A stretch of DNA of 64,000 nt from Vibrio sp. PID17_43 (lineage in GTDB: Bacteria; Pseudomonadota; Gammaproteobacteria; Enterobacterales; Vibrionaceae): NCBI RefSeq assembly GCF_002608565.1, contig NZ_LIXM01000019.1, positions 1 to 64,000 of the forward strand, given 5' to 3'. The notes under the pieces were generated by a model. It was not told the DNA's origin. It did no database searches and saw only the letters and a program-made list of their open reading frames with translations. The first letter of the stretch is position 1; each line of letters begins with the position of its first letter. Shown in pieces: positions 46,853 through 56,532 of the stretch. Both the position numbers and the translations under genes were made by a program.

Positions 46853-47905
46853 ATGTCGAAAGTTGAATTTAACCCAGTGGATCACCCACACCGTCGTTAC
46901 AACCCACTAACGGGTCAGTGGATTTTGGTGTCGCCGCATCGTGCAAAACGCCCTTGGAGCGGTGCCGATGAAAAACCGGCTATTGATGAACTACCAAGTT
47001 ACGACGAGAAGTGTTTTCTTTGCCCAACGAACGAGCGTATTTCTGGTGATGTAAACCCAGATTACCAAGGCACGTATGTGTTCCAAAATGACTTTGCAGC
47101 ACTGATGGTGGACTCTCCAGATGCCCCGGAGTCAGACAATCCACTATTCAAAACCCAAGGTGTGCGCGGGTTGAGCCGAGTAATTTGTTTCTCGCCAGAT
47201 CACAGCAAAACCTTGCCAGAACTGCCAGTCGACAAAATTCGTGGCGTGATTGATACCTGGAATGATCAAATCGAAGAGCTAGGTCAAGACTACGTTTGGG
47301 TTCAGGCGTTTGAGAACAAAGGTGAAACCATGGGCTGTTCTCAGCCTCACCCACACGGTCAAATCTGGGCGAATAGCTTCTTACCAAACGAAATCGAGCG
47401 CAAAGAGCACAACTTAAAAGCGTACTACCAAGAAAATGGCACCAACCTACTGGTGGACTACGTACAAGCTGAACGTAAAGACGGTTCTCGCATTGTGGTA
47501 GAAACCGAACATTGGCTAGCAGTCGTGCCTTACTGGGCGGCGTGGCCATTTGAAACCATGTTGCTTCCTAAAACGCACATTCGCCGCATGAGTGAGCTCA
47601 GCGAAGAGCAGCGAGACGATCTTGCTGTTGCAATCAAAAAGCTGACGAGCCGCTACGACAACCTATTCCAATGTTCTTTCCCTTACTCAATGGGTTGGCA
47701 TTACGCCCCGTTCTTTGAAGAGGGGACAGACATAGACCACTGGCAACTGCATGCGCTGTTCTACCCGCCACTACTGCGTAGTGCATCGGTTCGCAAGTTC
47801 ATGGTGGGTTATGAAATGCTGGCAGAAAGCCAACGTGATCTCACCGCAGAGCAAGCGGCCCAGCGTCTGCGTGATTTAAGCGATGTGCATTACAAAGAGC
47901 AGTAA
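46853..47905 (+). CDS. galT: Galactose-1-phosphate uridylyltransferase
   Basis: GalT exchanges UMP between UDP-glucose and galactose 1-phosphate. The 350-aa product has the HIT-superfamily active site [14 protein letters not shown] with the nucleophilic histidine, and the zinc-binding start [13 protein letters not shown] (about 55-67). Length equals the E. coli enzyme (348). It follows galE after a 114-bp gap without an evident terminator. A long inverted repeat lies between it and galK. Confidence 0.97.
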   Translation: MSKVEFNPVDHPHRRYNPLTGQWILVSPHRAKRPWSGADEKPAIDELPSYDEKCFLCPTNERISGDVNPDYQGTYVFQNDFAALMVDSPDAPESDNPLFKTQGVRGLSRVICFSPDHSKTLPELPVDKIRGVIDTWNDQIEELGQDYVWVQAFENKGETMGCSQPHPHGQIWANSFLPNEIERKEHNLKAYYQENGTNLLVDYVQAERKDGSRIVVETEHWLAVVPYWAAWPFETMLLPKTHIRRMSELSEEQRDDLAVAIKKLTSRYDNLFQCSFPYSMGWHYAPFFEEGTDIDHWQLHALFYPPLLRSASVRKFMVGYEMLAESQRDLTAEQAAQRLRDLSDVHYKEQ

Positions 47906-47925
47906 CTAACGATAAATACGAAATA

Positions 47926-48026
47926 TGTCATTCCGTACAGCGAGGAACGAGCGTGATGCGGAATCTACCATCAGAGTGCGCTGAACGTAGATTCCAGATG
48001 CTCGCTAGGGCTCGTCCGGAATGACA
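47926..48026. repeat. 101-bp imperfect inverted repeat (REP/MITE-like) between galT and galK
   Basis: The ends are perfect: TGTCATTCCG (47926-47935) and CGGAATGACA (48017-48026). Inner arms also match, GGAATCTAC (47960-47968) with GTAGATTCC (47987-47995), and the outer arms share CGAG...GAGC elements with a few mismatches. Transcribed, it would form one long hairpin. The sequence resembles a palindromic intergenic element that I recall from many places in Vibrio genomes; copy number here cannot be tested. Confidence 0.85.
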
Positions 48027-48115
48027 AATGTTAGACAATCAAATAGGTCGTTTCTGATTGCGAGATATGAAAGCAGTCGAGAATTCAAACAAAAATTTTA
48101 TGCTGAGATTCTACT

Positions 48116-49276
48116 ATGCCTGATTTAATCCAAAACGTGAAAACTTCTTTTGAACAAGTGCTGGGCTACGTACCAAGCCACATTATCCAAGCACCAGGCC
48201 GTGTAAACCTGATTGGTGAGCACACGGACTACAACGATGGTTTTGTATTGCCATGTGCGATCAACTACCAAACAGTGGTGGCAGCAGCGAAGCGTGAAGA
48301 CAACCTAGTGCGCGTGGTTTCGGTGGATTACGGCAATGCGGTTGATGAGTTCGATATCACTCAAGAAATCACTTTCCAACAAGATAAAATGTGGGCGAAC
48401 TACATTCGCGGTGTGGTGAAGTGTCTTCTTGCTCGTGGCTACCAATTTTCTGGTGCGGACATTTCAGTCAGCGGTAACGTACCTCAAGGTGCGGGTTTGA
48501 GTTCATCAGCGGCATTGGAAGTGGTGATCGGGCAAACGTTCAAAGTGCTTTTCAATCTAGAAATCAGCCAAGCGGAAATCGCGCTAAATGGGCAGCAAGC
48601 AGAGAACGAATTCGTAGGCTGTAACTGCGGCATTATGGACCAGATGATTTCGGCGGAAGGGCAAGCGAATCATGCGATGCTTTTAGATTGCCGCAGTTTG
48701 GAAACGACGGCGGTATCCATGCCTGAAGATATGGCCGTTGTTATCATTAACTCGAACAAAAAACGCGGCTTGGTAGACAGTGAATACAACACGCGCCGTG
48801 AGCAGTGTGAAGAAGCGGCGCGCATCTTCGGTGTGAAAGCGCTGCGTGATGTGACCATTGAGCAGTTTAACGAGAAAGTTTCTGAACTAGATGAAATGGT
48901 GGCAAAACGCGCTCGTCACGTGATCACAGAAAACGATCGCACGGTAGAAGCCGCGCAAGCACTTCGTGCACATGACATGAAGCGTATGGGTGAACTGATG
49001 GCGGAGTCTCATGCTTCCATGCGTGACGATTTCGAAATCACAGTCAAAGAAATCGATACCTTGGTTGAGATGGTGAAAGAGGTGATCGGTGAGCAAGGCG
49101 GCGTGCGTATGACGGGCGGCGGCTTCGGTGGTTGTATCGTTGCACTTGTGCCACCAGCACTAGTGGATAAAGTGAAAGCAACGGTTGAAGCGAAATACCA
49201 AGCGGCAACGGGTTTGAAAGAGTCCATCTACGTGTGCCAAGCGAAAAACGGCGCAGGTTTAGTCGAAGTGCTTTAA
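48116..49276 (+). CDS. galK: Galactokinase
   Basis: GalK phosphorylates galactose at C1. The 386-aa GHMP kinase shows the galactokinase signature [19 protein letters not shown] (about 28-46), the ATP-binding [15 protein letters not shown] and the C-terminal [14 protein letters not shown]. The ATG at 48116 has only a weak ribosome binding site (GAGA), perhaps relevant to lower GalK levels after the long hairpin upstream. Confidence 0.97.
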   Translation: MPDLIQNVKTSFEQVLGYVPSHIIQAPGRVNLIGEHTDYNDGFVLPCAINYQTVVAAAKREDNLVRVVSVDYGNAVDEFDITQEITFQQDKMWANYIRGVVKCLLARGYQFSGADISVSGNVPQGAGLSSSAALEVVIGQTFKVLFNLEISQAEIALNGQQAENEFVGCNCGIMDQMISAEGQANHAMLLDCRSLETTAVSMPEDMAVVIINSNKKRGLVDSEYNTRREQCEEAARIFGVKALRDVTIEQFNEKVSELDEMVAKRARHVITENDRTVEAAQALRAHDMKRMGELMAESHASMRDDFEITVKEIDTLVEMVKEVIGEQGGVRMTGGGFGGCIVALVPPALVDKVKATVEAKYQAATGLKESIYVCQAKNGAGLVEVL

Positions 49277-49323
49277 CCCAAGACTCTAGCAACAAAGACG
49301 TTAAGCCGCAGTAGGAGCAAGAG

Positions 49324-50382
49324 ATGACTGAGCCATTAACTATCACGATGACGCAGCAGGCCGCCTTTGATGGTCGGCCTGCCAATGTGGTCGAACTGAA
49401 AAATAACACCGGCATGCGCGTGACCTTTATGGATATCGGTGCGACATGGTTGAGTTGTCGTTTACCTTTGGCGTGCGGGGAATTGCGCGAAGTACTGCTC
49501 GGGGTGGGGTCGATGGAAAGCTTTATGCGGCAGCAGAGCTACATGGGGGTCACGGTAGGACGTTACGCAAATCGCATCGCCAATGGTCTTTTTGATGTGA
49601 ATGGCGAAACATTTCACGTTTCCACCAACCAAGCTGGTAACTGTTTGCATGGTGGGCAAGCCGGTTTCGATAAGCGTCGTTGGAAGATTGAAGCACAATC
49701 GGAGCAACAGGTGACGTTTGCTTTGTTGTCTGAAGATGGCGACCAAGGTTTCCCGGGGAACCTTGAAGTGCAAGTGACGTACACACTGACTGACGATAAT
49801 CAGGTGAGCATTGCGTATGTCGCTAGAACAGATAAAGCAACACCGGTGAATCTGACTAACCATGCTTACTTTAATTTGTTGGGCGCTGAAGCGGACTTAG
49901 ATTGTCGCTCTCACCGTTTAAGTATCGCGGCAAGCCAATATCTGCCAACCAACGAGGTCGGTATTCCGCTTGGTGCGCTGCAAGATGTGCAAGGTACAGG
50001 GTTTGACTTTAGAGGTGAAAAACCAGTTTCAGAGCACTTCTTACAAGATGAACAACAAATTATGGCAAAAGGCTACGATCACAGCTACCTGTTTGATGTA
50101 GTGCGTGACCAGTCTAAACCGGTTGCGTGGGTGATCTCTCCTGATGAAAAAGTAAAAATGTCAGTGGTGACGGATAAACCTGCGATGCAGCTTTATACAG
50201 GCAACTGGCTAGCGGGATCGCCGAATCGTCGCGGTGGTGAATACCAAGATTACGCGGGTTTAGCATTAGAAACGCAGTTCTTACCTGATTCACCAAACCA
50301 TCCTGAGTGGGCGCAGCCAAGCTGTATTCTTGAGCCTGAACAAGAATACCGCTTCTGCACCACTTATCAGTTTGCTTTCTAG
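49324..50382 (+). CDS. galM: Aldose 1-epimerase (mutarotase)
   Basis: GalM converts beta- to alpha-galactose, the substrate of GalK. The 352-aa product has the family motifs VGRYANRIANG, NCLHGG with a catalytic histidine, NLTNHAYFNL with the second histidine, and LETQFLPDSPNHPEW with the catalytic glutamate. The ATG at 49324 has AGGAG 7 nt upstream. Last gene of the gal operon. Confidence 0.95.
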   Translation: MTEPLTITMTQQAAFDGRPANVVELKNNTGMRVTFMDIGATWLSCRLPLACGELREVLLGVGSMESFMRQQSYMGVTVGRYANRIANGLFDVNGETFHVSTNQAGNCLHGGQAGFDKRRWKIEAQSEQQVTFALLSEDGDQGFPGNLEVQVTYTLTDDNQVSIAYVARTDKATPVNLTNHAYFNLLGAEADLDCRSHRLSIAASQYLPTNEVGIPLGALQDVQGTGFDFRGEKPVSEHFLQDEQQIMAKGYDHSYLFDVVRDQSKPVAWVISPDEKVKMSVVTDKPAMQLYTGNWLAGSPNRRGGEYQDYAGLALETQFLPDSPNHPEWAQPSCILEPEQEYRFCTTYQFAF

Positions 50383-50494
50383 GCGACCAGTACCTTTTAG
50401 TGCTTTTGGGTTGCTGTGATTTTTTTGATCAAAGTAGGTCAAAAGCTCATCTAAAGGTCGCAAAAACAAGGCTCACTCAAAATACCCCAAAATG

Positions 50495-50528
50495 AAAAAG
50501 CTCTGCCACTTCGGTGGTAGAGCTTTTT
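50495..50528. terminator. Bidirectional terminator between galM and galR
   Basis: AAAAAGCTCTGCCAC pairs with GTGGTAGAGCTTTTT around a TTCG tetraloop, with one G-T pair. It serves the convergent galM and galR. Confidence 0.95.
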
Positions 50529-50565
50529 CTTTATGTTCCGTCTGGTTTTTTGTTAGAACAGCACC

Positions 50566-51564
50566 TTAAAGGCGATCCACCGAGTTACGACGCACTAATG
50601 TTGGGCTAAAGATGATAGTGTCATCTTCCACTCGCTCATTACGCGATAATGCCAACGCTAAGCGTGCAGCGTGTTCTGCCATCATCTCTATTGGGTAGCG
50701 AATTGTGGTTAAACTTGGATTCACGAAGCGAGCAATTAAGCCGTCATCAAAGCCAACCATAGAGACTTGTTCTGGTACGTCAATGCCGTTTTGGTCTAAT
50801 GCGGCCAGTGCACCTGCTGCCATGTAATCGTTGTAAGCCACCACACCAGTTATTTCGAGCGATTTAGTCAGAAGGTTAGTCATTGCCGTTTCGCCGCCAT
50901 CACTGTTTGGCTCGCCATATTCGATATAGTTTTTTGCCAGTTCGATATCATGATCTTTCAGCGCGGCTTGGTAGCCTTGCAAACGCTCGTCGGTATCTTC
51001 GATGTCATGCGATGATGCGATACATGCGATTTTGGTGTGACCATGGCGAATCAGATATTCCGTGGCTAAGTAAGCACCTTTGCGGTTATCAAGAGAAATG
51101 CAACGCTCTGCCAACTCTGGGATATGGCGGTTGATCAGCACCATGCCTTTCACTTCTTTGGCGTAACCAATCAGCTCGTCATCAGACAGACCTTTAGAGT
51201 GAATCACAATCGCTTCACAGCGGCTATTGATCAGAAGCTCTAACGCTTGGCGCTCGTCATCTGGGCTGTGGTAACCATTCCCGATCAGAATGTGTTTGCC
51301 ATTCTCACGCGCTACGTTATCAATGGATTTGACCATAGTGCCGAAGAAAGGATCGGATACATCACCCACAAGTACGCCCATGGTATTGGTGCTTTGGCTT
51401 ACCAGTGCACGCGCAGCGGCATTCGGTCGGTATCCTAGCTTGCCCATTGCTAGTGTGACGGCATCAATAGAAGATTGGCTCGCTTTCGGCGATTTGTTGA
51501 TCACGCGTGATACGGTTGCGACCGATACGCCTGCTTCTTTCGCGACATCCTTAATTGTTGCCAT
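50566..51564 (-). CDS. galR: Galactose operon repressor GalR
   Basis: A 332-aa LacI-family repressor very similar to E. coli GalR/GalS throughout: helix-turn-helix IKDVAKEAGVSVATVSRVIN (4-23), hinge YRPNAAARAL, VGDVSDPFFGTMVKS, LIGNGYH, GMVLINR and the end SPTLVRRNSV. It should bind galactose and release the operators, including the perfect GalR-type site at 45552-45567. It is convergent with galM. Upstream are a GalR-type half site and a palindrome that suggest autoregulation. Confidence 0.95.
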   Translation of the reverse strand: MATIKDVAKEAGVSVATVSRVINKSPKASQSSIDAVTLAMGKLGYRPNAAARALVSQSTNTMGVLVGDVSDPFFGTMVKSIDNVARENGKHILIGNGYHSPDDERQALELLINSRCEAIVIHSKGLSDDELIGYAKEVKGMVLINRHIPELAERCISLDNRKGAYLATEYLIRHGHTKIACIASSHDIEDTDERLQGYQAALKDHDIELAKNYIEYGEPNSDGGETAMTNLLTKSLEITGVVAYNDYMAAGALAALDQNGIDVPEQVSMVGFDDGLIARFVNPSLTTIRYPIEMMAEHAARLALALSRNERVEDDTIIFSPTLVRRNSVDRL

Positions 51565-51696
51565 GAGGGACCTTTGTGTGGGCTAAAAATGATAACAAGA
51601 GTATTAAACACCCTTTGTGTAATAAGTGCAATTGGATGTGGGAATCACTTTCTAAAATGAGACCTTTACCGATTGTAACTATTAGGTTCACTGCTA

Positions 51697-52053
<357 letters not shown>

Positions 52054-52087
52054 TCACTTGAGTATATAAGGCGACGATGAAAGAAGA

Positions 52088-52113
52088 CAGCTCTCAACAC
52101 TTTGAGAGCTGTT
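52088..52113. terminator. Terminator-like hairpin after ygjH
   Basis: An 11-bp perfect stem (52088-52098 with 52103-52113) with a 4-nt loop. T-rich but interrupted tails follow on both strands (TCTCGTCTT on plus, CTTCTTTC on minus). It lies between convergent ygjH and the cyclotransferase-like gene. Confidence 0.75.
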
Positions 52114-52134
52114 CTCGTCTTGGGGCAGAATACG

Positions 52135-52686
52135 TTAGGAATGTTCTGAAATCAGGTTATCTATCAATTCATAATGATGATCTTGCACCCCAGCGAGATT
52201 GCCATATTTCGGCTGATGGCGATCGTTCTCTTTAGTGTGATGCCAACCTACCGTGTGACGTACAAAGTGTTCAGCAAAGGCATGAGAAATCTCTAAGCAA
52301 CCTGCTAAGACGGTATCTACATAGCTCTGCATGATCGGGCTAAGCGAGCAAGGTGGCTGGGGGTCGTCTTTCACATAGACCCAGATTGCCTTATTTGAGG
52401 TAAACTCAGCTTCGGCTTCAATCTGTTCTGGGCGAATTTGAATGCGGTAATAACCCCGTTCGCGCCGATCAAATTCTGCGAGTGCTTGCTTGTCCACTTT
52501 TAGTAAAACACCATTCACTTGGCCTTGGCCTTCATTGACCACCAAGGGAGACAAAACATAATTGTCATCGACTTTTCCCCAATAACGGACTAGTCCGTGG
52601 GCGACCACAGGGATGGCATTGCCAGTCTGCCCCGTTAACTGACGTGAGGCGGAGTTAATTAAGCTGCCATAGCCGAAAATATACAT
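52135..52686 (-). CDS. Gamma-glutamylcyclotransferase-like protein (AIG2/GGCT family)
   Basis: A 183-aa protein with the GGCT fold. The opening FGYGSLIN (4-11) is the substrate-binding loop, and the catalytic glutamate is probably the E of DRRERGYYR (about 73-81). Family enzymes release 5-oxoproline from gamma-glutamyl amines or amino acids; which one this uses is unknown. It is transcribed alone on the minus strand, divergent from nnrS. Confidence 0.82.
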   Translation of the reverse strand: MYIFGYGSLINSASRQLTGQTGNAIPVVAHGLVRYWGKVDDNYVLSPLVVNEGQGQVNGVLLKVDKQALAEFDRRERGYYRIQIRPEQIEAEAEFTSNKAIWVYVKDDPQPPCSLSPIMQSYVDTVLAGCLEISHAFAEHFVRHTVGWHHTKENDRHQPKYGNLAGVQDHHYELIDNLISEHS

Positions 52687-52787
52687 CTTTTTACTCCCTT
52701 TACTGATTTATTCAGTTATACCTAAACATAGATAGCCAATCAACGCGCAAACCACGGCTTTACCTCTAAAGGATAGTCTGAGTTTAT

Positions 52788-52810
52788 AACATGTATTTTT
52801 TTTACATGTT
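52788..52810. promoter_or_regulatory. NsrR-type operator upstream of nnrS
   Basis: AACATGTA (52788-52795) and TACATGTT (52803-52810) are perfect inverted arms 7 nt apart, giving a 23-bp site. This has the same geometry as the NsrR consensus (AAGATGCA-N7-TGCATCTT) with two changes per arm. NsrR senses nitric oxide and controls nnrS in many vibrios and enterobacteria. Confidence 0.7.
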
Positions 52811-52873
52811 TATGGTAAGATCGCTTTAGTTGAATTTTGGAACGGTATCTATTGGGTACTTAAGGGCATCGCA

Positions 52874-54058
52874 ATGCTGAATATCACCGATAAAAAAGTG
52901 GAAGAAAAAATCCCCGCATGGCTGCGTTTAGGGTTTAGACCGTTTTTCTTGTTTGGCTCTATTTACGCCATCATCGCGATTGCGGTATGGGTATGGATGT
53001 TCCAAACCGGACAGCCAAGTGCGCTTGATGTACCTGCGTTGTGGTGGCATGTGCATGAAATGCTGTTTGGCTTTGCGATGGCGATCGTGGCGGGTTTTGT
53101 GTTGACGGCGGTACAAAACTGGACGGGCATTAACGGCACCAAGCATGACACCTTGTTGGCGTTGTTTGGTTTGTGGCTTGCACCTCGTATTTTGTTGTGG
53201 ACGCCAGCGCCATTGTGGCTGATAAGCAGCATTGAAGCGTTGTTCCTGTTGTTTGTGGCATACGAAGTCGGTATACGTGTTTATCGTGCTAAAGGATGGA
53301 AAAATCTGTTTTTCGTTCCTCTATTCCTTCTGGCTATCTTTGCCAACTTCGCAAGTTACGCCACCATCAAAGGGCTGCCTCCGTTTAGTTCGTCAGCGGT
53401 ATGGCAAGCCATGTTATGGTGGTTCACTTTATTACTGTCTGTGATGGGGGGGCGAGTTATTCCATTCTTCACTGCTCGCCGTTTTAACTTTGAAAAAGCG
53501 CAGCCGTTAGTATGGCTAGATTGGTTAGCGAATTTACCTTTGGTGATGTTGTTTGTTTTGAGTTTCTTCCCTGTGACCTTTGCTGAGATAGGCAAGCCTC
53601 TCATGCTATTTGCTGGTGTGGCTCAGTTGTTTCGATTCCTGCGTTGGAAGCCATGGCTGACGTTGAGCGAGCCACTGGTTTGGTCTTTACATGCGGCATA
53701 CTTCTGTTTGCCATTAAGCTTGATTCTGCGTGGTGCTTGGGATAACGCCTTTGCCAGCCATAATCTCATTCACCTGTTTGCGATTGGAGGGTTAGGCGGT
53801 TTGATTTTGGCAATGATTGCACGCGTTACCATGGGGCATACTGGGCGCATGATTTACCAAGGACCGAATATGAGCGTCGCATTTTCTGCCATTATTTTGG
53901 CAGCCTTAGTACGTAGCTTGGGGGTCATCTTTGACCCGGCAAACTTGTTAATTTGGATTGATATCAGTGGTGCATTGTGGATTTTTGCCTTCGGAATGTT
54001 TGTGTGGCGATTTGGCGCGATGCTCATCAACCCACGAGCAGACGGGCATCCAGGTTAG
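52874..54058 (+). CDS. nnrS: NnrS family heme-copper membrane protein
   Basis: NnrS is a multi-pass inner-membrane protein that protects cells against nitric oxide, probably by preventing formation of dinitrosyl-iron complexes. The 394-aa product has about 12 hydrophobic segments and the conserved opening RLGFRPFFLFG, WWHVHEMLFGFAMAI, GGRVIPFFTARR and ARVTMGHTGR, with several histidines for metal or heme. The NsrR-like operator about 65 nt upstream of the start agrees with NO control. Confidence 0.93.
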   Translation: MLNITDKKVEEKIPAWLRLGFRPFFLFGSIYAIIAIAVWVWMFQTGQPSALDVPALWWHVHEMLFGFAMAIVAGFVLTAVQNWTGINGTKHDTLLALFGLWLAPRILLWTPAPLWLISSIEALFLLFVAYEVGIRVYRAKGWKNLFFVPLFLLAIFANFASYATIKGLPPFSSSAVWQAMLWWFTLLLSVMGGRVIPFFTARRFNFEKAQPLVWLDWLANLPLVMLFVLSFFPVTFAEIGKPLMLFAGVAQLFRFLRWKPWLTLSEPLVWSLHAAYFCLPLSLILRGAWDNAFASHNLIHLFAIGGLGGLILAMIARVTMGHTGRMIYQGPNMSVAFSAIILAALVRSLGVIFDPANLLIWIDISGALWIFAFGMFVWRFGAMLINPRADGHPG

Positions 54059-54103
54059 CAGCGCGCGATTGATGGTGTGATGCCATGCATATCATCGCGA
54101 TAC

Positions 54104-55057
54104 TCAGCTATCGCGATCTTTGTTTTTATTGATGAAACCAAAGTGTTTGATTACCAGCCATTCAATGATGAAAATAATGATCAAAATGATGCTGAATAAG
54201 GCGAATGATAGACCGGATTTTAGCCCAGGCATCCCGCCAAGATTGACGCCAAATAGCCCGGTTAAAAATGTAGTCGGTAAAAATATCGCCGCTAGAATAG
54301 TAAACAAGTAGCTATTTTGATTAAGTTTCTGTTCCCTCAGATTTTTGTTTTCCTCTTGGTGTAAGCTGATTTCTTCTAAAAAATAGTCAATTTCCTCATT
54401 AAGACGAATAAGCGTATTTAAAGAGTAACGATATTGATGAGAGCGGAGTTTGATGAGTGATGGTTTCGCGGTCACCATGTCGTGAATAGCGTGCAGCTGA
54501 GGCTTAAGAAAGTGCCTGACAGACAGTAGACTATTTTTCGTCATTCTTAACTTATTATCGGAGTGCGGCAGATTGTCTTGTTGCTCCAAACTTGCCTCTA
54601 TTGCGTCATTATAATCATCCGTTTTTTGGTTTAAATTATCAATGATTTGATTGACGAGTCCTGCTAGGTTCTCCGGCTCTCTATGCTTATTCAGGGAGTG
54701 GAGAAGCCTCTGCACAGCATCGTTTGAACCAGTTTGAGTGGTGATAAGCGCACCGTGATAAAACAGGATTCGAATACTGTTCACCTCTTTCGCGACCACA
54801 CTATGATTGCGATTTATTCCACGTAGTAGTAAGAGAAAGTTATCGTCTCCAAGTGGATGAAAAGAAGGCCTGTTTTCGTTGGTAATGAACTGCTCGAGTG
54901 TCGCTTTAGGGACATGGTTTTTACGTAACCAAGCCTTGGTATCTGGATCGTTACGCTCGCAATGGTACCAATGATGGGCTTGAAGTTGCTCGGGGTAGGC
55001 GTCTATTCGTTTTGGTTGGCTTGAGGTAAATTGCCAGTGTTCAATTAAAAAACTCAT
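54104..55057 (-). CDS. zntB: CorA/ZntB-like metal ion transporter
   Basis: A 317-aa member of the CorA family with a long soluble N-terminal funnel domain and two C-terminal transmembrane helices (about 250-270 and 283-303). The signature between them is GLFGVNLGGMPG: GVN rather than the GMN of magnesium-type CorA, as in ZntB, so zinc transport is more likely. I place the start at the ATG at 55057 because similarity begins with MSFLIEHW; an ATG 21 nt earlier is also possible. Transcribed in the same direction as mltC, but from its own upstream region. Confidence 0.82.
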   Translation of the reverse strand: MSFLIEHWQFTSSQPKRIDAYPEQLQAHHWYHCERNDPDTKAWLRKNHVPKATLEQFITNENRPSFHPLGDDNFLLLLRGINRNHSVVAKEVNSIRILFYHGALITTQTGSNDAVQRLLHSLNKHREPENLAGLVNQIIDNLNQKTDDYNDAIEASLEQQDNLPHSDNKLRMTKNSLLSVRHFLKPQLHAIHDMVTAKPSLIKLRSHQYRYSLNTLIRLNEEIDYFLEEISLHQEENKNLREQKLNQNSYLFTILAAIFLPTTFLTGLFGVNLGGMPGLKSGLSFALFSIILIIIFIIEWLVIKHFGFINKNKDRDS

Positions 55058-55098
55058 TGCTGTGCGCGACCTTCTCATTCGTCATTCACTTATATCAT

Positions 55099-55156
55099 GC
55101 TGCTCATTGTTAACTCGATTAACACGGTTTTGATTGTGGTGAGTAAAATGAGCAGC
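55099..55156. repeat. Nested inverted repeats upstream of zntB
   Basis: GCTGCTCATT (55099-55108) and AATGAGCAGC (55147-55156) are perfect 10-bp arms. A second palindrome lies inside, TGTTAA-N5-TTAACA (55108-55124). They are 20-100 nt upstream of the zntB start and could be a regulator site or an mRNA leader structure. Confidence 0.5.
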
Positions 55157-55233
55157 GGATGTTATTAGCTTAAACCAGTATTGCACTAAGAGAAGGATTA
55201 GTTTGAGGGAAGGGTTTGAATTTGAAGTGTTAA

Positions 55234-55264
55234 TATGCCCCAACATGATGACATGTAGGGCATA
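55234..55264 (-). terminator. Hairpin at the end of mltC
   Basis: TATGCCC (55234-55240) pairs with GGGCATA (55258-55264), with an inner CATG/CATG pairing. It begins 5 nt beyond the mltC stop codon. The minus-strand tail (TTAACACTTC) is not T-rich, so it may end or only stabilise the transcript. Confidence 0.5.
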
Positions 55265-55269
55265 CACTC

Positions 55270-56385
55270 TTAGATATTGCCTTCGCTAAAGTCTTTTTGG
55301 AAGTAGAGCACTTTTTGTAGATAGCGTCTTGCTTCTCCTTTCGGATGCTGTGTTGTTAGCGCATCATAAACTTGAGTTGGATTGAGACTGTTTAGTTCAT
55401 TCATCGCGCGCTTTCGGTCATTGTCAAAGGTTGAAAGGACACCACCAGTACCACCGTTATAAGCCGAAATCATACTGAAATGCTTAGAGGTTGGATGCTT
55501 CACATCGCGCAAGTAGCGGTTTTTCAGAATATAAAAATACGCGGCACCAGTATCGATGTTGTTAGCTGGATCAAATAGGTACTCTTTAGTTGGAATGCCA
55601 GGCTTGTTCTTCACCAAGTTAAACACATCAGCCCCTGCGGTTTTAGGGATCACTTGCATCAAACCGTATGCCCCTGCGTGGGATACCGCATAAGGGTTAA
55701 AGCTACTTTCCGTCTTAATCACCGCAAAGATGAGATCTTCTGATAAGCCATATCGCTTGGCGGCGTCGCGAACGAGTCCGGCGTAAAGGTATTCACGTTG
55801 CTCTAAGTGATCTTTCACCATAGTGATTTCGACATAGTAGGCGTTGCCACGTTTGATGGTTTTTGTTTGCAGCTTTTTGTCGATAAGGTAATTGGCATAA
55901 CGGTTAGCACGCCACTCCCACTCAATTGGCTTACCATCATGATCCAATACTTGGCCTAATAAGAACGGCTTTCCTCGCAGTACCGCCTCTTTATCACTGA
56001 ACAATTCAGCATGCGCTGGGTCGGCAGGCATGAGTAGGGTTTGTACGATGGCTTTTTGCAGCTTCTCTGTTGGTTGGTATTGAGAAATTGTCGAAACATA
56101 AATCTTGCCGGCTTCAAAATCGATATGTGCGCGAGTGGTGTAGCCATCAAGGTATTTTACGTAGCGGTGTTTGCCTGCTTCAACGAATTCATCTTCTCCC
56201 CAGCGATCTTTGGCTTTATCAGTAATATAAGCCAATAGCTGTTTGATATTATCGGCATCGGATGAGGTCGGTGGTTTAACATAGGGCGGGATATAACCAT
56301 CACACGCACACGGTGCTGCAGGCTCTTCAGGCGCGAGGGAACATCCGCCAAGCAATAGCAGGCTGAGTAAAAGAGATTTCTTCAT
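55270..56385 (-). CDS. mltC: Membrane-bound lytic murein transglycosylase C
   Basis: MltC is an outer-membrane lipoprotein that cleaves peptidoglycan glycan strands to 1,6-anhydromuropeptides. The 371-aa product starts MKKSLLLSLLLLGGCS (lipobox with cysteine at about 15), has the N-terminal DUF3393 domain (about 45-190) and a C-terminal SLT domain: IFAVIKTESSFNPYAVSHAG contains the catalytic glutamate, and AYGLMQVIPKTAG and ISAYNGGTGGV follow. I use the ATG at 56385; the frame extends 33 nt upstream without similarity. Confidence 0.95.
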   Translation of the reverse strand: MKKSLLLSLLLLGGCSLAPEEPAAPCACDGYIPPYVKPPTSSDADNIKQLLAYITDKAKDRWGEDEFVEAGKHRYVKYLDGYTTRAHIDFEAGKIYVSTISQYQPTEKLQKAIVQTLLMPADPAHAELFSDKEAVLRGKPFLLGQVLDHDGKPIEWEWRANRYANYLIDKKLQTKTIKRGNAYYVEITMVKDHLEQREYLYAGLVRDAAKRYGLSEDLIFAVIKTESSFNPYAVSHAGAYGLMQVIPKTAGADVFNLVKNKPGIPTKEYLFDPANNIDTGAAYFYILKNRYLRDVKHPTSKHFSMISAYNGGTGGVLSTFDNDRKRAMNELNSLNPTQVYDALTTQHPKGEARRYLQKVLYFQKDFSEGNI

Positions 56386-56532
56386 CGGATACCGATTTGG
56401 GTTGTGAATGACGGGCAAGGCCCAAGTAAGAAAAATAATAAGTAAGAGTGCTAACGGTCTGAAATAAAAACTTTTTATTATGACGATAGATGATGATGGT
56501 AGATGGGGGGCTTACCGCTCAATAACGCCCAT

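Noticed and set aside
54094..54117. Repeated ATCGCGAT at the end of zntB
   Set aside because: Two copies of a short self-palindrome overlapping the stop codon, without a T-run; probably chance or a weak 3' structure.
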